DNA of 64,000 nt from Alkalihalobacterium elongatum (GTDB lineage: Bacteria; Bacillota; Bacilli; Bacillales; Bacillaceae_F), in NCBI RefSeq assembly GCF_019024285.1, contig NZ_WMKZ01000001.1:1-64000 (forward strand), given 5' to 3'. Numbering within the stretch: position 1 is the first letter of the stretch; the number at the start of each line of letters is the position of its first letter. Positions 26,310-35,269 of the stretch are shown piece by piece. The notes below the pieces were generated by a model. It was not told where the DNA came from, ran no database searches, and saw nothing but the letters and a program-made list of their open reading frames with translations. The position numbers and the translations under genes were made by a program.

Positions 26310-27221
26310 TTAATGATGATGATGTTCCTCAGCTGCCATCGCAATCTCTTTCGTTTCATGAACCGTGCCAAATGGATGCTGTGGCGGTGCATAAATCGAG
26401 TAAAGTTTTAGTGGAACATCCCCTGTATTTGTTAAATTATGCCATTTTCCTGCAGGTACAAAGATCGCATAGTCGGCAAATGCTCTTTGCTCAAAGTTTA
26501 AATTAAATTGGCTGTCACCCATTTGAACAAGCCCTTCACCTTGTTCAATTCGGATGAATTGGTCTAGGTCTGGATGCCTCTCTAACCCGATATCTTCCCC
26601 GACCGCAATGCTCATTAACGTAAGCTGCAGGTGCTTTCCAGTCCATAAAGCGGTACGGAACGTATTGTTTTGTGTTGTCACTTCTTCAATATCCACTACA
26701 AATGGTTGTGAACCGTAGTCTTTCAATTGACTTAGACTAGAACTAAAGCGTGAAACATTTTCACTAGTACATGCCTGCAAAAACGATTGACGAACTAGTG
26801 GGTGTTGTGTAAGTAAACTACTATTTTGGTATTCTTGATATCCGTCGACCTCTGCTGCATAAGCCTTTTGTAAACCTTCTCTATAGCTATTGAATGTCAT
26901 TTTTTCAATTTGGTACACAGGCTGTGTTCCTGTAAGGTTCGTATAGATATTCGAGAACTGATTTAAATGACTTTTCTTTACTTCTAGAGCATGGAGCATC
27001 TCGTTTTTAAGTTCTTGATTTGGAGCCTCATGCGCTAATCGACTATAAAGGTCAATGGCAGAAGCTTCTCGTTTAATTCCAGAAAGAATGGCCTCAACGA
27101 CTTGTTGATCATTTGCTTGATTGTTTGCTTGACCATTTCGAGACATATATCCTGCGTGATAACTTGGAGTACCAACATTAACGTAATAAGGATATGGATA
27201 CATTTGCGGAACATAATACAT
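26310..27221 (-). CDS. Ferritin-like + cupin fusion protein
   Basis: 303 residues from Met at 27221 (AAGGGA site); the frame begins further upstream at 27290. N-terminal MYYVPQMYPYPYY tail, then a four-helix ferritin-like part (about 40-180; AILSGIKREASAIDLYSRLAHEAPNQELKNEMLHALEVKKSH) with Glu and His ligand candidates, then a cupin barrel (about 195-295) with HLQLTLMSIAVGEDIGLERH and AGKWHNLTNTG. C-terminus ends in four His. The cupin resembles Bacillus YdbB-like proteins. Possible iron or metal storage/oxidase tied to a sugar- or metal-binding barrel; role unknown. Confidence 0.8.
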   Translation of the reverse strand: MYYVPQMYPYPYYVNVGTPSYHAGYMSRNGQANNQANDQQVVEAILSGIKREASAIDLYSRLAHEAPNQELKNEMLHALEVKKSHLNQFSNIYTNLTGTQPVYQIEKMTFNSYREGLQKAYAAEVDGYQEYQNSSLLTQHPLVRQSFLQACTSENVSRFSSSLSQLKDYGSQPFVVDIEEVTTQNNTFRTALWTGKHLQLTLMSIAVGEDIGLERHPDLDQFIRIEQGEGLVQMGDSQFNLNFEQRAFADYAIFVPAGKWHNLTNTGDVPLKLYSIYAPPQHPFGTVHETKEIAMAAEEHHHH

Positions 27222-27384
27222 GTTTTTCAATCCCTTCACAGTTTCTAACATCATCATATGTCTATGTTCAAAGAAGGTACTTCGTTCCACGTAATCCTTT
27301 TTATAAAATTACGGCTATTTTATTCAAGAACTATAGTTTGTGGAAAAATAGTTTCTTAAGCTACTATTACTACTACCTATAAAA

Positions 27385-27421
27385 ATAAGGAGTTGTTCCT
27401 AAATAGAGAAACAACTCCTTG
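27385..27421 (-). terminator. Terminator after OmpA-like lipoprotein gene
   Basis: AAGGAGTTGTT / AACAACTCCTT stem with T-run. Confidence 0.85.
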
Positions 27422-27456
27422 CATCATTTCATGCAATAAAAGTTAACCTTACCGAT

Positions 27457-28146
27457 TTATTCCCGAAATAATCCTTGGACTGTAATTTCGACGCGACGGT
27501 TTTTCTGTCTTCCTTCTTCGTAATCAGAACCGTCAGGACGCGTATTACTGACCACTGGCTTTTCTTCACCAAAGCCTTCAGCAACGAAACGTGACTCGTC
27601 TAGGCCTTTATTAACAAATGCCTGTAAAACCGATTGGGCTCTTTGTTCAGATAATTGCTTGTTAAACGATGCTTCTCCAATGTGATCGGTATGACCGGCA
27701 ATGTGCACTTCACCTTCTGAAGCTTCTATTACTTGTATCAGTTGTTCAATAACTTCATTCGCCTCATCTCGAAGTTGATGTGAACCAAAATCAAAGAGGA
27801 TATTATCAGGCAACGTTAATGTGGTTAACTGGTCTTCAACGATTGCTTCAAATTCCGTCAATGTATCTAAAATTTCTTTTTCAACTTGTGATAGTTGAAT
27901 TTCTCTTACAATGACTCTGCTCCTTGGCACTTGAGAAACATAGACTTTTGAATGTACGTTAGGTTCTGTGCTGTCTATTGAAGTGAAATCTTCTAGTGAA
28001 TGAGTAGTGGTCTCTGCCTGTTCATCCTGAATGCTGGCGTTGACTGGCTCATCTTCTGAATGAACTGTTTGGTCATTGGAGCAGGAAATCATGAGTAAAA
28101 TTAAAAGAAACAACCCTAAAATATGATAATTCGTTATTGTTTTCAT
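27457..28146 (-). CDS. OmpA-C-domain lipoprotein
   Basis: 229 residues from Met at 28146 (GAGGTGG site). Lipobox MISC after a hydrophobic start; a low-complexity acidic linker (about 25-60); then the OmpA-like domain at about 105-228: DNILFDFGSHQLRDEANEVI, GHTDHIGEASFN and LSEQRAQSVLQAFV, ending GRQKNRRVEITVQG. OmpA C-domains bind peptidoglycan. In a monoderm this would hold the wall to the membrane. Next to another lipoprotein gene, spaced 2 to 14 bases, in one operon. Confidence 0.9.
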   Translation of the reverse strand: MKTITNYHILGLFLLILLMISCSNDQTVHSEDEPVNASIQDEQAETTTHSLEDFTSIDSTEPNVHSKVYVSQVPRSRVIVREIQLSQVEKEILDTLTEFEAIVEDQLTTLTLPDNILFDFGSHQLRDEANEVIEQLIQVIEASEGEVHIAGHTDHIGEASFNKQLSEQRAQSVLQAFVNKGLDESRFVAEGFGEEKPVVSNTRPDGSDYEEGRQKNRRVEITVQGLFRE

Positions 28147-28160
28147 AAATTTAACCACCT

Positions 28161-28820
28161 CTAGTCTTGGAGGTTATTATATTCGAAGGTAAAAGATGGA
28201 AAATCGGTCGAGTCTCTATCCTCATAACCATTTGGATTAATGATTAGTTTAAGAGATGTCGCTTGCTCTTTAATTCTGCCACCAAAAATAAGTGAGCCTG
28301 ATAATCGTTCTCCAATTTTTATTTCTAAATTATAATTGTCTTCAGGCGGCAAGAAAGGATAGGTTACTCCTGTGTCATCTTGTAAAACTAGAGCATTCTT
28401 TCCTCCCCATGACAGGTAAACATTATTATTTGCCCCGTTAATAGCTTGTATATCAATTGTTATGAATTCTTCTCCCAAATGAATGCTTTCTATTGTCAAG
28501 ACCGTACCGTTATTATGTATAAATTGTTCATCGATCTCAATCGTTCTAGGTAGTTCTGATTTTACAGGATCTACTTTTTCTTCAATTTCTATGTCTTCAT
28601 TATGAGACTCTTCATTCGTAGGTTCTACATTACTAGGTTCTTCATCAGAAATGACCTCTTGTTCAACCGATGTCTCATTCTCAGTTGCCGTAACTTCTTC
28701 TTGTGGGGATGAATTGCTGCAAGCTGAAAGGAATGCTATGGATGCTAAACAGACAACCATGTTTTTTTGAAATCTCTTGCTTAGTACCTTTTTACCTACT
28801 CTTGATGATTTTTTCTTCAC
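28161..28820 (-). CDS. Lipoprotein with DUF4352-like domain
   Basis: 219 residues. GTG start with AAGGAGC. Long basic N-terminus, hydrophobic stretch and lipobox SACS; acidic Ser/Thr/Glu linker at about 35-85; then a beta-rich domain (about 95-218: IEIDEQFIHNNGTVLTIESI, GRIKEQATSLKLIINPNGYE) like DUF4352/TelA-type immunoglobulin-like repeats. Function unknown. Precedes the OmpA-like lipoprotein and may act with it at the cell surface. Confidence 0.78.
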   Translation of the reverse strand: MKKKSSRVGKKVLSKRFQKNMVVCLASIAFLSACSNSSPQEEVTATENETSVEQEVISDEEPSNVEPTNEESHNEDIEIEEKVDPVKSELPRTIEIDEQFIHNNGTVLTIESIHLGEEFITIDIQAINGANNNVYLSWGGKNALVLQDDTGVTYPFLPPEDNYNLEIKIGERLSGSLIFGGRIKEQATSLKLIINPNGYEDRDSTDFPSFTFEYNNLQD

Positions 28821-28979
28821 GTTATTTGCTCCTTTTTCTTTACATTACAATACGTTAGTTTTACATCACTTTTCCCTATTTTTGATAATTTCACCATAAA
28901 ATTATAGTGTTAAAGTCTAACAGATAAAAGGGTAAAAAGGTATAGTGCTTTACACATGTTAACTCTTTAACAGTGCTAT

Positions 28980-29025
28980 AAAAAAAGGATCACTAGGTCT
29001 TTTATCTAGTGAACTCTTCTTTTTT
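28980..29025 (-). terminator. Terminator after anti-sigma gene
   Basis: TTCACTAGATAAAAGAC / TCTAGTGATC imperfect stem with seven T downstream. Confidence 0.6.
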
Positions 29026-29084
29026 TTAATACTATTAATATTCTTGAAGGTTCCGCTATTTTAAACTCCTTAACCTTGCCACAA

Positions 29085-29387
29085 CTAACTCATGTTTAAA
29101 ATTAACATAATAACTACTACAATTGCATAAACAACGAAGAACCATCCAGCCCCTTTTAAAATAAGGCGGCCGTAATACTTTTTCCAAAACTCATTAGATC
29201 TAGTATGGGTCTCGGTCGTCACTGGTTGAGCCATCGCTTTTACATCAATCGGTGATTTCATTAGTTCATATAACTCACGGCATTCAGAACAGCTACCTAG
29301 GTGTTCCCTTACTACTTTATTAGTTTCTGGGCAGCAGTCACCTTCTACATAAAGTGGCAATAGATCTCTAATTAAGCTACACTTCAT
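29085..29387 (-). CDS. Zinc-finger anti-sigma factor
   Basis: 100 residues. N-terminal zf-HC2 (ZAS) motif: CSLIRDLLPLYVEGDCC then HLGSCSECRELYELM, that is H-x3-C-x2-C; then one membrane helix at the end (GAGWFFVVYAIVVVIMLIL). ZAS anti-sigma factors hold ECF sigma at the membrane until a signal frees it. Its start overlaps the end of the sigma gene by 11 bases, so they are translationally coupled. Confidence 0.92.
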   Translation of the reverse strand: MKCSLIRDLLPLYVEGDCCPETNKVVREHLGSCSECRELYELMKSPIDVKAMAQPVTTETHTRSNEFWKKYYGRLILKGAGWFFVVYAIVVVIMLILNMS

Positions 29388-29901
29388 TTATATCATCCTT
29401 TGGTCTACATAAGTGCTTACGAAGCTCCAGCTTTGCACGGTGTATGTTTGTTTTTACCTTTGAAAGCTTCCATCCAACAATTTCTGCAATTTCATCATAT
29501 GACAGTTCCTGGTATTCTCGTAAAATCAACACAGTCTGATAATCTTCTTTTAAAGAATAGATGGCTGATAATAGTTGCGCTTGCTCTGCTTTTGCGGTAA
29601 CGACATCTTCTGGATTTTTGTATGTTTTTTGTTCTAAAGAGAATGTTTCCTCAATGGGATGCTGGCTATATTTTGTTTCACGTCGATACCAGTTTATGAA
29701 GGTATGATGCGCTATGGTGTACAGCCAAGTTCGTACACTTGATTTTTCTTTAAAAGAAGCTAACCCATTAAATGCTTTTAAAAAAGTATCTTGAGCAAGA
29801 TCTTGGGCTAACTCTTTTTGTCTCGTACGTTGATATAGGTAACGAAAGATTTCTTCGTAATAAAGAGCATATAAGTCCTCTAATGTTCTCCAGTCACTCA
29901 T
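29377..29901 (-). CDS. ECF-type sigma factor, SigW/SigM-like
   Basis: 174 residues. Region 2: YALYYEEIFRYLYQRTRQKELAQDLAQDTFLKAFNGL and RTWLYTIAHHTFINWYRRE; region 4: SLKEDYQTVLILREYQELSYDEIAEIVGWKLSKVKTNIHRAKLELRK. The gene lies between two zinc-finger genes: 29085 after it and 29902 before, the latter's stop touching this start. The set is transcribed together with the large membrane protein at 30161-32095. Confidence 0.95.
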   Translation of the reverse strand: MSDWRTLEDLYALYYEEIFRYLYQRTRQKELAQDLAQDTFLKAFNGLASFKEKSSVRTWLYTIAHHTFINWYRRETKYSQHPIEETFSLEQKTYKNPEDVVTAKAEQAQLLSAIYSLKEDYQTVLILREYQELSYDEIAEIVGWKLSKVKTNIHRAKLELRKHLCRPKDDINEV

Positions 29902-30168
29902 TTACCACAAGTACCAAATGGACATCCAAATGGCGAGAAGGAGGAAAAGGCTGTATAGCAGCATCGTCATTACGCGAATTCCCCAAATTTTCTCGCTGTC
30001 CTCTTGAAGGACTGGACTTCCTTCGTTTTCCTTTCCTATTTTTTGACGACAATCGGCACAGACTGCCTTGTGCTCCATCATCCATTGTTTCGTTTCATCC
30101 TCCACTTCCTCTTCGATATACAAATCATACAAATCTTGAAATATAGCACACGCATCCTTTTTATTCAT
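29902..30168 (-). CDS. Second zinc-finger anti-sigma-like protein
   Basis: 88 residues from Met at 30168. ZAS-like motif CAIFQDLYDLYIEEEVEDETKQW then HKAVCADCRQ (H-x3-C-x2-C), a middle linker, and one C-terminal membrane span (VMTMLLYSLFLLLAIWMSIWYLW). Similar layout to the 29085 product, so it may be a second anti-sigma or a stabilising partner. Start overlaps the stop of the 644-residue gene; ends at the sigma start. Confidence 0.72.
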   Translation of the reverse strand: MNKKDACAIFQDLYDLYIEEEVEDETKQWMMEHKAVCADCRQKIGKENEGSPVLQEDSEKIWGIRVMTMLLYSLFLLLAIWMSIWYLW

Positions 30169-32095
30169 AAAGAGAGACCCACTCTTTCGTTTCAATATCT
30201 ACTAAGTAGAGACGATGCTCTGCTTTTTTATACGGCTGGATCACTAGTAACCAAGCCACTCTTATTTGATCATTTTCATCAATAACATGGGTTAATCTTG
30301 CTCTTGTTGCATAAGGTGTATAATCGATAGAAGTTGCAACAGCGTCATAAGCTTGTTGTCTAGAGGCCACTTTAACACTCGTATTCGGTTGGTTAAAATA
30401 ATCGATGTTCTTGGAATAAGTAAAAAGAGGTTCACCATCTGTATAGCCAAATTGATGAACAAAAGCAAGTTTCATACCCTCTTGTTCTTGTTCTCTCCAT
30501 TCCCAAAAATTCGAGATGGGCTCTCGCTTCCAGTCATCGATTTGAACTTCCTTCCAAGCTAAGACTTTATATTCGAGTTCATTAAAGTCGATGTTTTCGT
30601 AGTCAGCTAAGTCTCCACCAAAATACAAAATTTCTCCCGTACGACCATCCAGTTGAATCGTATGGTGATTAATAGTCGAAATGTTAATATCGATCGTTCG
30701 GTTACTATATCCATACACTACATTATCGACTACGTATTGAGGTATCTCTTCACCTAACAGTTCGTACCATTCTTGTAAAACTAACTCAACTTCCGCAGAC
30801 GTTATTAATACATCTTTTAACGTTTCAACGGGATATAAGTTTAAACGTTCATGAAATTGTACGAGAGATTCCTTTTCCCACGTAAAAGTAGTTGTCATCC
30901 AAACATCCAAGATGGACCCATCATCATACTTGGGAACCATTTCCACATGAACACGGTTTTCTTCTTCTGTAACAGTGGTGTGAATTTGATCATCATCTAG
31001 CAATGTTCTCCCCATTCGTTCTAGCAGTTGTTTGGAGCGAACAACATACTCTTGGGCAGAAAGCATCTCGCCATCAGGTTCGGTGTGACGATGAACATTC
31101 ATGACCTCTCCTGACACCCCGTCAATATCAACAAGATAGTTTTTTGACCTTAACCAATAACGATTATGAAAATCTTGGGTTTCAGGTTGACGAAATGAAA
31201 ATTGCTCTTCATTCGTAATTTTCATCGCTAACGCCTTCGCTTCTTCGATTTGAATTAAATTAGTAGTTTCAAAATATCGTAACCTTAATTCCGCATCGGT
31301 CGAAGCAAGCGCCACATCTGCCGCATTATAAAGTGGGTTACTTAAGACAAGGAACAAAATAGCCATCGTCACTATAAAGGGCTGTTTCAACCTTTCAAGT
31401 ACCTGTAACGAACTTCTATTTATAAGATGATATGTCATTAATAGTCCTAAGAAAATTATAAGATTGGATACTTCCATCATATCTATAAAACCAAACAAGT
31501 AAAACATTAACGAGCAGGTAGCGACAATTGCATAAAAGGGAATTAGTGTTTTCCAGCGAAACTCCCAATAATTAAGAAAAAATAAATATAGGCTTGCAAC
31601 AATAATTGATAGGATGATAGTAAATCCAACTATATCAATAAGAACTACTTCTCCTTTGATAGCATAAACGAAAAAGCTAGTTAAGAGCTGCAATGGAGGT
31701 AGCGTCAGAACGGCGATATCAAAGGTGTAAAAAACGCCCTTGTTCATCTTTTGCTTCAGTGTAATCATATAATAAAACCCGACAACTATAATGTAACCGA
31801 AAAATAAAAAGTGTAGAAACTGCCGTAAAGATGGCTGCCGATCGTAAAAAACAGTCGTAATTTCCGTTATACTAACTTGATGAAGCATTTCGATTGATAA
31901 TCCGATTAGTAAAACAAAGCGCACAATAAACCCTACGTAGATTGCTGCCTTTTCACCATTCCATTTTCCTAGAAAAAACGTCACTATACCATAAACGGCT
32001 AATGCTGTTAGCGTCCATTGGATGATAAATTTGCTAAAATGACTTAATAGAAAATAATTTTCAATATGCAAAACAAACCTGCTAATGATCTCCAT
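30161..32095 (-). CDS. 8-TM membrane protein with YcdB/YcdC-like extracellular domain
   Basis: 644 residues. About eight membrane helices in the first 265 residues (e.g. FIVRFVLLIGLSIEML, AILFLVLSN). The rest is extracellular and has repeated YcdB-like units: EAKALAMKITNEEQFSFR, then YLVDIDGVSGEVMNVHRH, and later TINHHTIQLDGRTGEILYFGG and IDEND-type segments. Such PepSY-like units bind or inhibit proteases. First gene of the sigma operon, so it may be the signal receptor. No enzyme motif seen. Inference: sensor for the ECF system. Confidence 0.78.
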   Translation of the reverse strand: MEIISRFVLHIENYFLLSHFSKFIIQWTLTALAVYGIVTFFLGKWNGEKAAIYVGFIVRFVLLIGLSIEMLHQVSITEITTVFYDRQPSLRQFLHFLFFGYIIVVGFYYMITLKQKMNKGVFYTFDIAVLTLPPLQLLTSFFVYAIKGEVVLIDIVGFTIILSIIVASLYLFFLNYWEFRWKTLIPFYAIVATCSLMFYLFGFIDMMEVSNLIIFLGLLMTYHLINRSSLQVLERLKQPFIVTMAILFLVLSNPLYNAADVALASTDAELRLRYFETTNLIQIEEAKALAMKITNEEQFSFRQPETQDFHNRYWLRSKNYLVDIDGVSGEVMNVHRHTEPDGEMLSAQEYVVRSKQLLERMGRTLLDDDQIHTTVTEEENRVHVEMVPKYDDGSILDVWMTTTFTWEKESLVQFHERLNLYPVETLKDVLITSAEVELVLQEWYELLGEEIPQYVVDNVVYGYSNRTIDINISTINHHTIQLDGRTGEILYFGGDLADYENIDFNELEYKVLAWKEVQIDDWKREPISNFWEWREQEQEGMKLAFVHQFGYTDGEPLFTYSKNIDYFNQPNTSVKVASRQQAYDAVATSIDYTPYATRARLTHVIDENDQIRVAWLLVIQPYKKAEHRLYLVDIETKEWVSLYE

Positions 32096-32224
32096 TACTA
32101 AACACCTTCTTTAATTTTCTATGAGCTCACACTGTATAGACAATCGAAAAGGAGTAAAGTTTCAAAACGTGGAGATATTTTTTAAAAATCTCCAAAATAA
32201 AAAGCAAATTAAATTCGTTAAAAC

Positions 32225-32275
32225 ACAAAAAAACTTGCCTTGACAAAAAAAGAAAGTCAAAACAAGTGCTTAATT
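32225..32275 (-). terminator. Terminator after DUF421 gene
   Basis: ACTTGTTTTGAC / GTCAAGGCAAGT stem with T-tracts. Confidence 0.65.
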
Positions 32276-32322
32276 CGAGTATAAGAGAATGACAACGCTT
32301 ATCATCTTAATACCTATAACAA

Positions 32323-33048
32323 TTACGTTTCAATATCAACAAGGGAATGAATTTTATCATTATATAAGTCAAAATATAGCTGATTATTCGTACCACGTAC
32401 ACAATAAGAAACTTCTTCTAACTTTAATCCACGATTAGCTAATTCTGTATTCAACCACTCCATAGTCAGAAGGTTTTGAGTGAAGTTTTTTTCAATAATT
32501 TGACCATCCATGATCAGTTCTATCGGGAAAAAAGCTTGATTTGGAGTAAATATCCCGATATCTTTTTTGACTGTATTACGGTAAGGAAGCTTTTTGAGTA
32601 CTGAAATATGCCCATCCGTTTCCATTATCGCATACTCTACTTCATCGATATCAAATACATCCTTTTCTCTTAAAGCTTGATTTAGAGAATCCATCGTAAA
32701 TTTTAATTTCTTTAAATTTTGTTCAAGAATTTTTCCATCTTGAATAACAACTGTTGGTTCACCTGAAAGTAATGCTCGTATATTTCTATTTTTTAATGAA
32801 ATAAAAGTCGAAAGATAAAGTATTCCAGAAAAAGTAACCAGGGCAACAATAATATATTTTGTACTAAAAGAAGTGTTAAATGTTAAATTCCCTGCAACAG
32901 CACCTAACACAATAGTTGCGATAAAATCATGGTATGTCATTTGACTTATCGTCTGTTTTCCAAGTAAATGAGCTATTGATATTAGTAAGATAAATGCTAA
33001 AAAACAGCGAAAAATAATATCAATCGATTGAGTCAGAAAATCAAGCAT
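32323..33048 (-). CDS. DUF421/YetF-family membrane protein
   Basis: 241 residues. Three N-terminal helices (IDIIFRCFLAFILLISIAHLLG, HDFIATIVLGAVAGNL, YIIVALVTFSGILYLSTFI) then a soluble part with LLSGEPTVVIQDGKILEQNLKK and LKFTMDSLNQALREKDVFDIDEVEYAIME, typical of YetF/YrbG proteins, some needed for spore development or membrane stress. Start ATG after AAGGGGTC. Confidence 0.92.
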   Translation of the reverse strand: MLDFLTQSIDIIFRCFLAFILLISIAHLLGKQTISQMTYHDFIATIVLGAVAGNLTFNTSFSTKYIIVALVTFSGILYLSTFISLKNRNIRALLSGEPTVVIQDGKILEQNLKKLKFTMDSLNQALREKDVFDIDEVEYAIMETDGHISVLKKLPYRNTVKKDIGIFTPNQAFFPIELIMDGQIIEKNFTQNLLTMEWLNTELANRGLKLEEVSYCVRGTNNQLYFDLYNDKIHSLVDIET

Positions 33049-33608
33049 AATACAGACCCCTTGCAGTTAATAAGCTTTAGTTTAATGCAATCTAGAAAAA
33101 TTATTCCTTTATTTCATGAACGACCTTTAATAAAATTTCTTAATCGTTTAAGGATTACGATCATTCTAAAATAGAGTGTCATCTATACCAGTGAGTAATA
33201 CTTTTAAAAAACATTAATATAGAGATGGTGATGCTGAAGTCCGTTCTCATCAACTTATTGTTATGTATTAATAAATCATTGCATTGAAAAAAGCTTAGAG
33301 TTTTTCCCTAAGCACTAATTATTTATTGACTATAATTACTCAAAATCTATACGGTTGGCTTGAGCTTAACTAGTTATAGTTATTTACCTTAAATAATTTA
33401 AGGCCAGCTTTGACTTACTTCTCTATTGGTGTTCCATGAATATAACCAGGGGCAGGAGCTAGTTCTGGCGCTTGACCTGAAGCGTTTACATCTTTAAAAC
33501 CCAACTACGCAAGCCTAGTTTAAATCCAAATTATGTAATTCAAAATAGAATAGCCAATGTTTCAGTAAACTAACTACGAATTTAAGGCTAATCAACCCGT
33601 TAGTCTGG
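33049..33608. other. Gap holding a decayed gene end (33419-33505)
   Basis: No intact gene. On the minus strand an open stretch reads LGFKDVNASGQAPELAPAPG then YIHGTPIEK and a stop; it has no start or ribosome site, so it looks like the C-terminal remnant of a lost protein. A weak hairpin (GCTTAG/CTAAGC, 33285-33310) also lies here. Confidence 0.4.
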
Positions 33609-34154
33609 CTAGTTTCTAGCACCTGGAGGATGATATGCTGGCGGTAGTTTCGCCCAACCTCTTTTTCTCATTTTAGTTTTTAGCGTCGCACCAAATATTA
33701 CTGCTTCATTAAAAAATTGTACCCACATAGCCCCAACATCTGTTCGAACACATTCTGCTGCCCCTAAAGACGATTTTGTAGTCATGGCAAGAACTTTCAT
33801 CGCTAATCCATTGGTAATCTCTTCATCCGTCAACTTAACGCCTGGAGGTATATCCTTTTGATCACTATAAGGCTTTGGTTCTGATACAGGCGGTAAAGTG
33901 ACTCCTTCTTTTCTCATGAATTGTTCTATTTGGTTAGCTTGACGTGAGCACATTTTTACAGCGTCATTAAGGATCCCCTTTAATTCATCGTCATTTGTAG
34001 TATTTAATCCCGCTTCTTCAAAAGCAATTGATTCTTTAACAATTCCATAATAGAGCCAACAGTAAGAAGCTTCAATTATATTTAGTTGTAACTTTGGTTC
34101 ATCATCAACTATTGTGTTGAATGCACTACTTAACATTTCAAATATATTAGGCAT
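33609..34154 (-). CDS. DUF3231 protein (CotF-like helical bundle)
   Basis: 181 residues. Helix-rich, with two related halves: MLSSAFNTIVDDEPKLQLNIIEASYCWLYYGIVKES and VRTDVGAMWVQFFNEAVIFGATLKTKMRKRGW; tail KLPPAYHPPGARN. DUF3231 proteins resemble the CotF coat protein/ferritin-like fold and occur in Bacillus spore formers. Strong AGGAGG site. No partner in operon. Confidence 0.82.
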   Translation of the reverse strand: MPNIFEMLSSAFNTIVDDEPKLQLNIIEASYCWLYYGIVKESIAFEEAGLNTTNDDELKGILNDAVKMCSRQANQIEQFMRKEGVTLPPVSEPKPYSDQKDIPPGVKLTDEEITNGLAMKVLAMTTKSSLGAAECVRTDVGAMWVQFFNEAVIFGATLKTKMRKRGWAKLPPAYHPPGARN

Positions 34155-34473
34155 GTATTAATCCTCCTTAAGCTTTTTGTTAATTTACCCAATATTATCT
34201 TGTTAATTACTCGTTTCCAGGAAAATGACAATTTCTCTTGGTCGAAATTGCACAATTTTCCTTTAAGAACAAAGGCTGTTAAAGTTGGGTGTGCATTATG
34301 GGCTCATTATAGTAAAAATGTAATGAAATTTTGTGATAACATGCATCTTCCCGGCTACCCACAACAACGGATATCAACAATTTTCATTAACACAGCCTTG
34401 AACAAAAAAGTAGACTACTCACTTAATCCCTACCACTCATTTTGGTAAAATTAAAATCATTGAGTCACTATAA
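34155..34473. other. Gap holding a MITE-like element
   Basis: Nothing coding. The stretch 34268-34405 has ends AAGGCTGTTAA and TTAACACAGCCTT that are near-perfect inverted repeats (two bases missing in one). Could be a small non-autonomous mobile element. Confidence 0.4.
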
Positions 34474-35163
34474 TCATGGTCTAATGATCACGTCAATTTC
34501 CCCAGCATCTTTCCCTACTTTTATTACAGATACGACTTGTTCAGCTACCGTTTCCACCGTTAAGCCCGATGTCTTTTTCGCAGCCGAAACACCTCCGAAA
34601 TCAGTTTGAACAAGACCTGGAGATACGGATGTTACACGAATACCATATTTCTTTCCTTCTTTATTCATTGTGTGAGAAAGTCCCAACAGTCCCCATTTAC
34701 TTGCGCAGTAGGCAGACGCCTTCTCTGTCGTATTGTAGGCAAGGTCTGAAGCAATATTAACAATTTGGCCACCTTGTCCATTCATCATTCTCTTATAGAC
34801 AGCTTGGCTACATAGGAACGCACCCTTTAAGTTCGTATTTATTTGGCTATCCCAATCTTCCTCGGTCATTTCTTCCAATGGCTTCCACACACCTACACCT
34901 GCGTTATTGACTAACGTATCAATTCTCCCGTACTTTGCAAAGATAGCATCAATGACATTTGAGACTTGTTCACCCGATGTAATGTCGCATTGATAAGCAT
35001 CTACTTCTCCACTGTCCCCTATTGTTTCATGAAGAGCAGTAATAGAATTTTGATTTTTCGCTAAAACGATAGTTTTTGCTCCTTCATTTACTAGAAGCTT
35101 CACGATGCCTGCTCCAATTCCTCTCGTCCCGCCTGTTACAATAATAATTTGATTTTCTAACAT
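34474..35163 (-). CDS. SDR-family oxidoreductase (FabG-like)
   Basis: 229 residues. TGGTRGIGAGIVK cofactor loop, VNNAGVGVWKPLEEM, Tyr-x3-Lys (YCASKWG) active site and PGLVQTDFGG. No clear substrate clues. ATG with AAGGAGA. The cofactor loop with Arg (TRGIG) favours NADP. Confidence 0.92.
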   Translation of the reverse strand: MLENQIIIVTGGTRGIGAGIVKLLVNEGAKTIVLAKNQNSITALHETIGDSGEVDAYQCDITSGEQVSNVIDAIFAKYGRIDTLVNNAGVGVWKPLEEMTEEDWDSQINTNLKGAFLCSQAVYKRMMNGQGGQIVNIASDLAYNTTEKASAYCASKWGLLGLSHTMNKEGKKYGIRVTSVSPGLVQTDFGGVSAAKKTSGLTVETVAEQVVSVIKVGKDAGEIDVIIRP

Positions 35164-35269
35164 ATTTGCTCTCCTTTACTATCTTGGTTATTTGGATCTT
35201 TTTACATTTAAGTTGGTTACTTAATGCTAATACGTTTCCGACAAGAAAAAAAACTATCCTAAACCCTGT

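Noticed and set aside
29085-30168. 29902-30168 as a shadow of the sigma gene
   Set aside because: It has its own start, ZAS motif and membrane helix and does not overlap the sigma frame.
34200-34448. 82-residue open frame on the plus strand
   Set aside because: No ribosome site; it overlaps the MITE-like element and has random composition.
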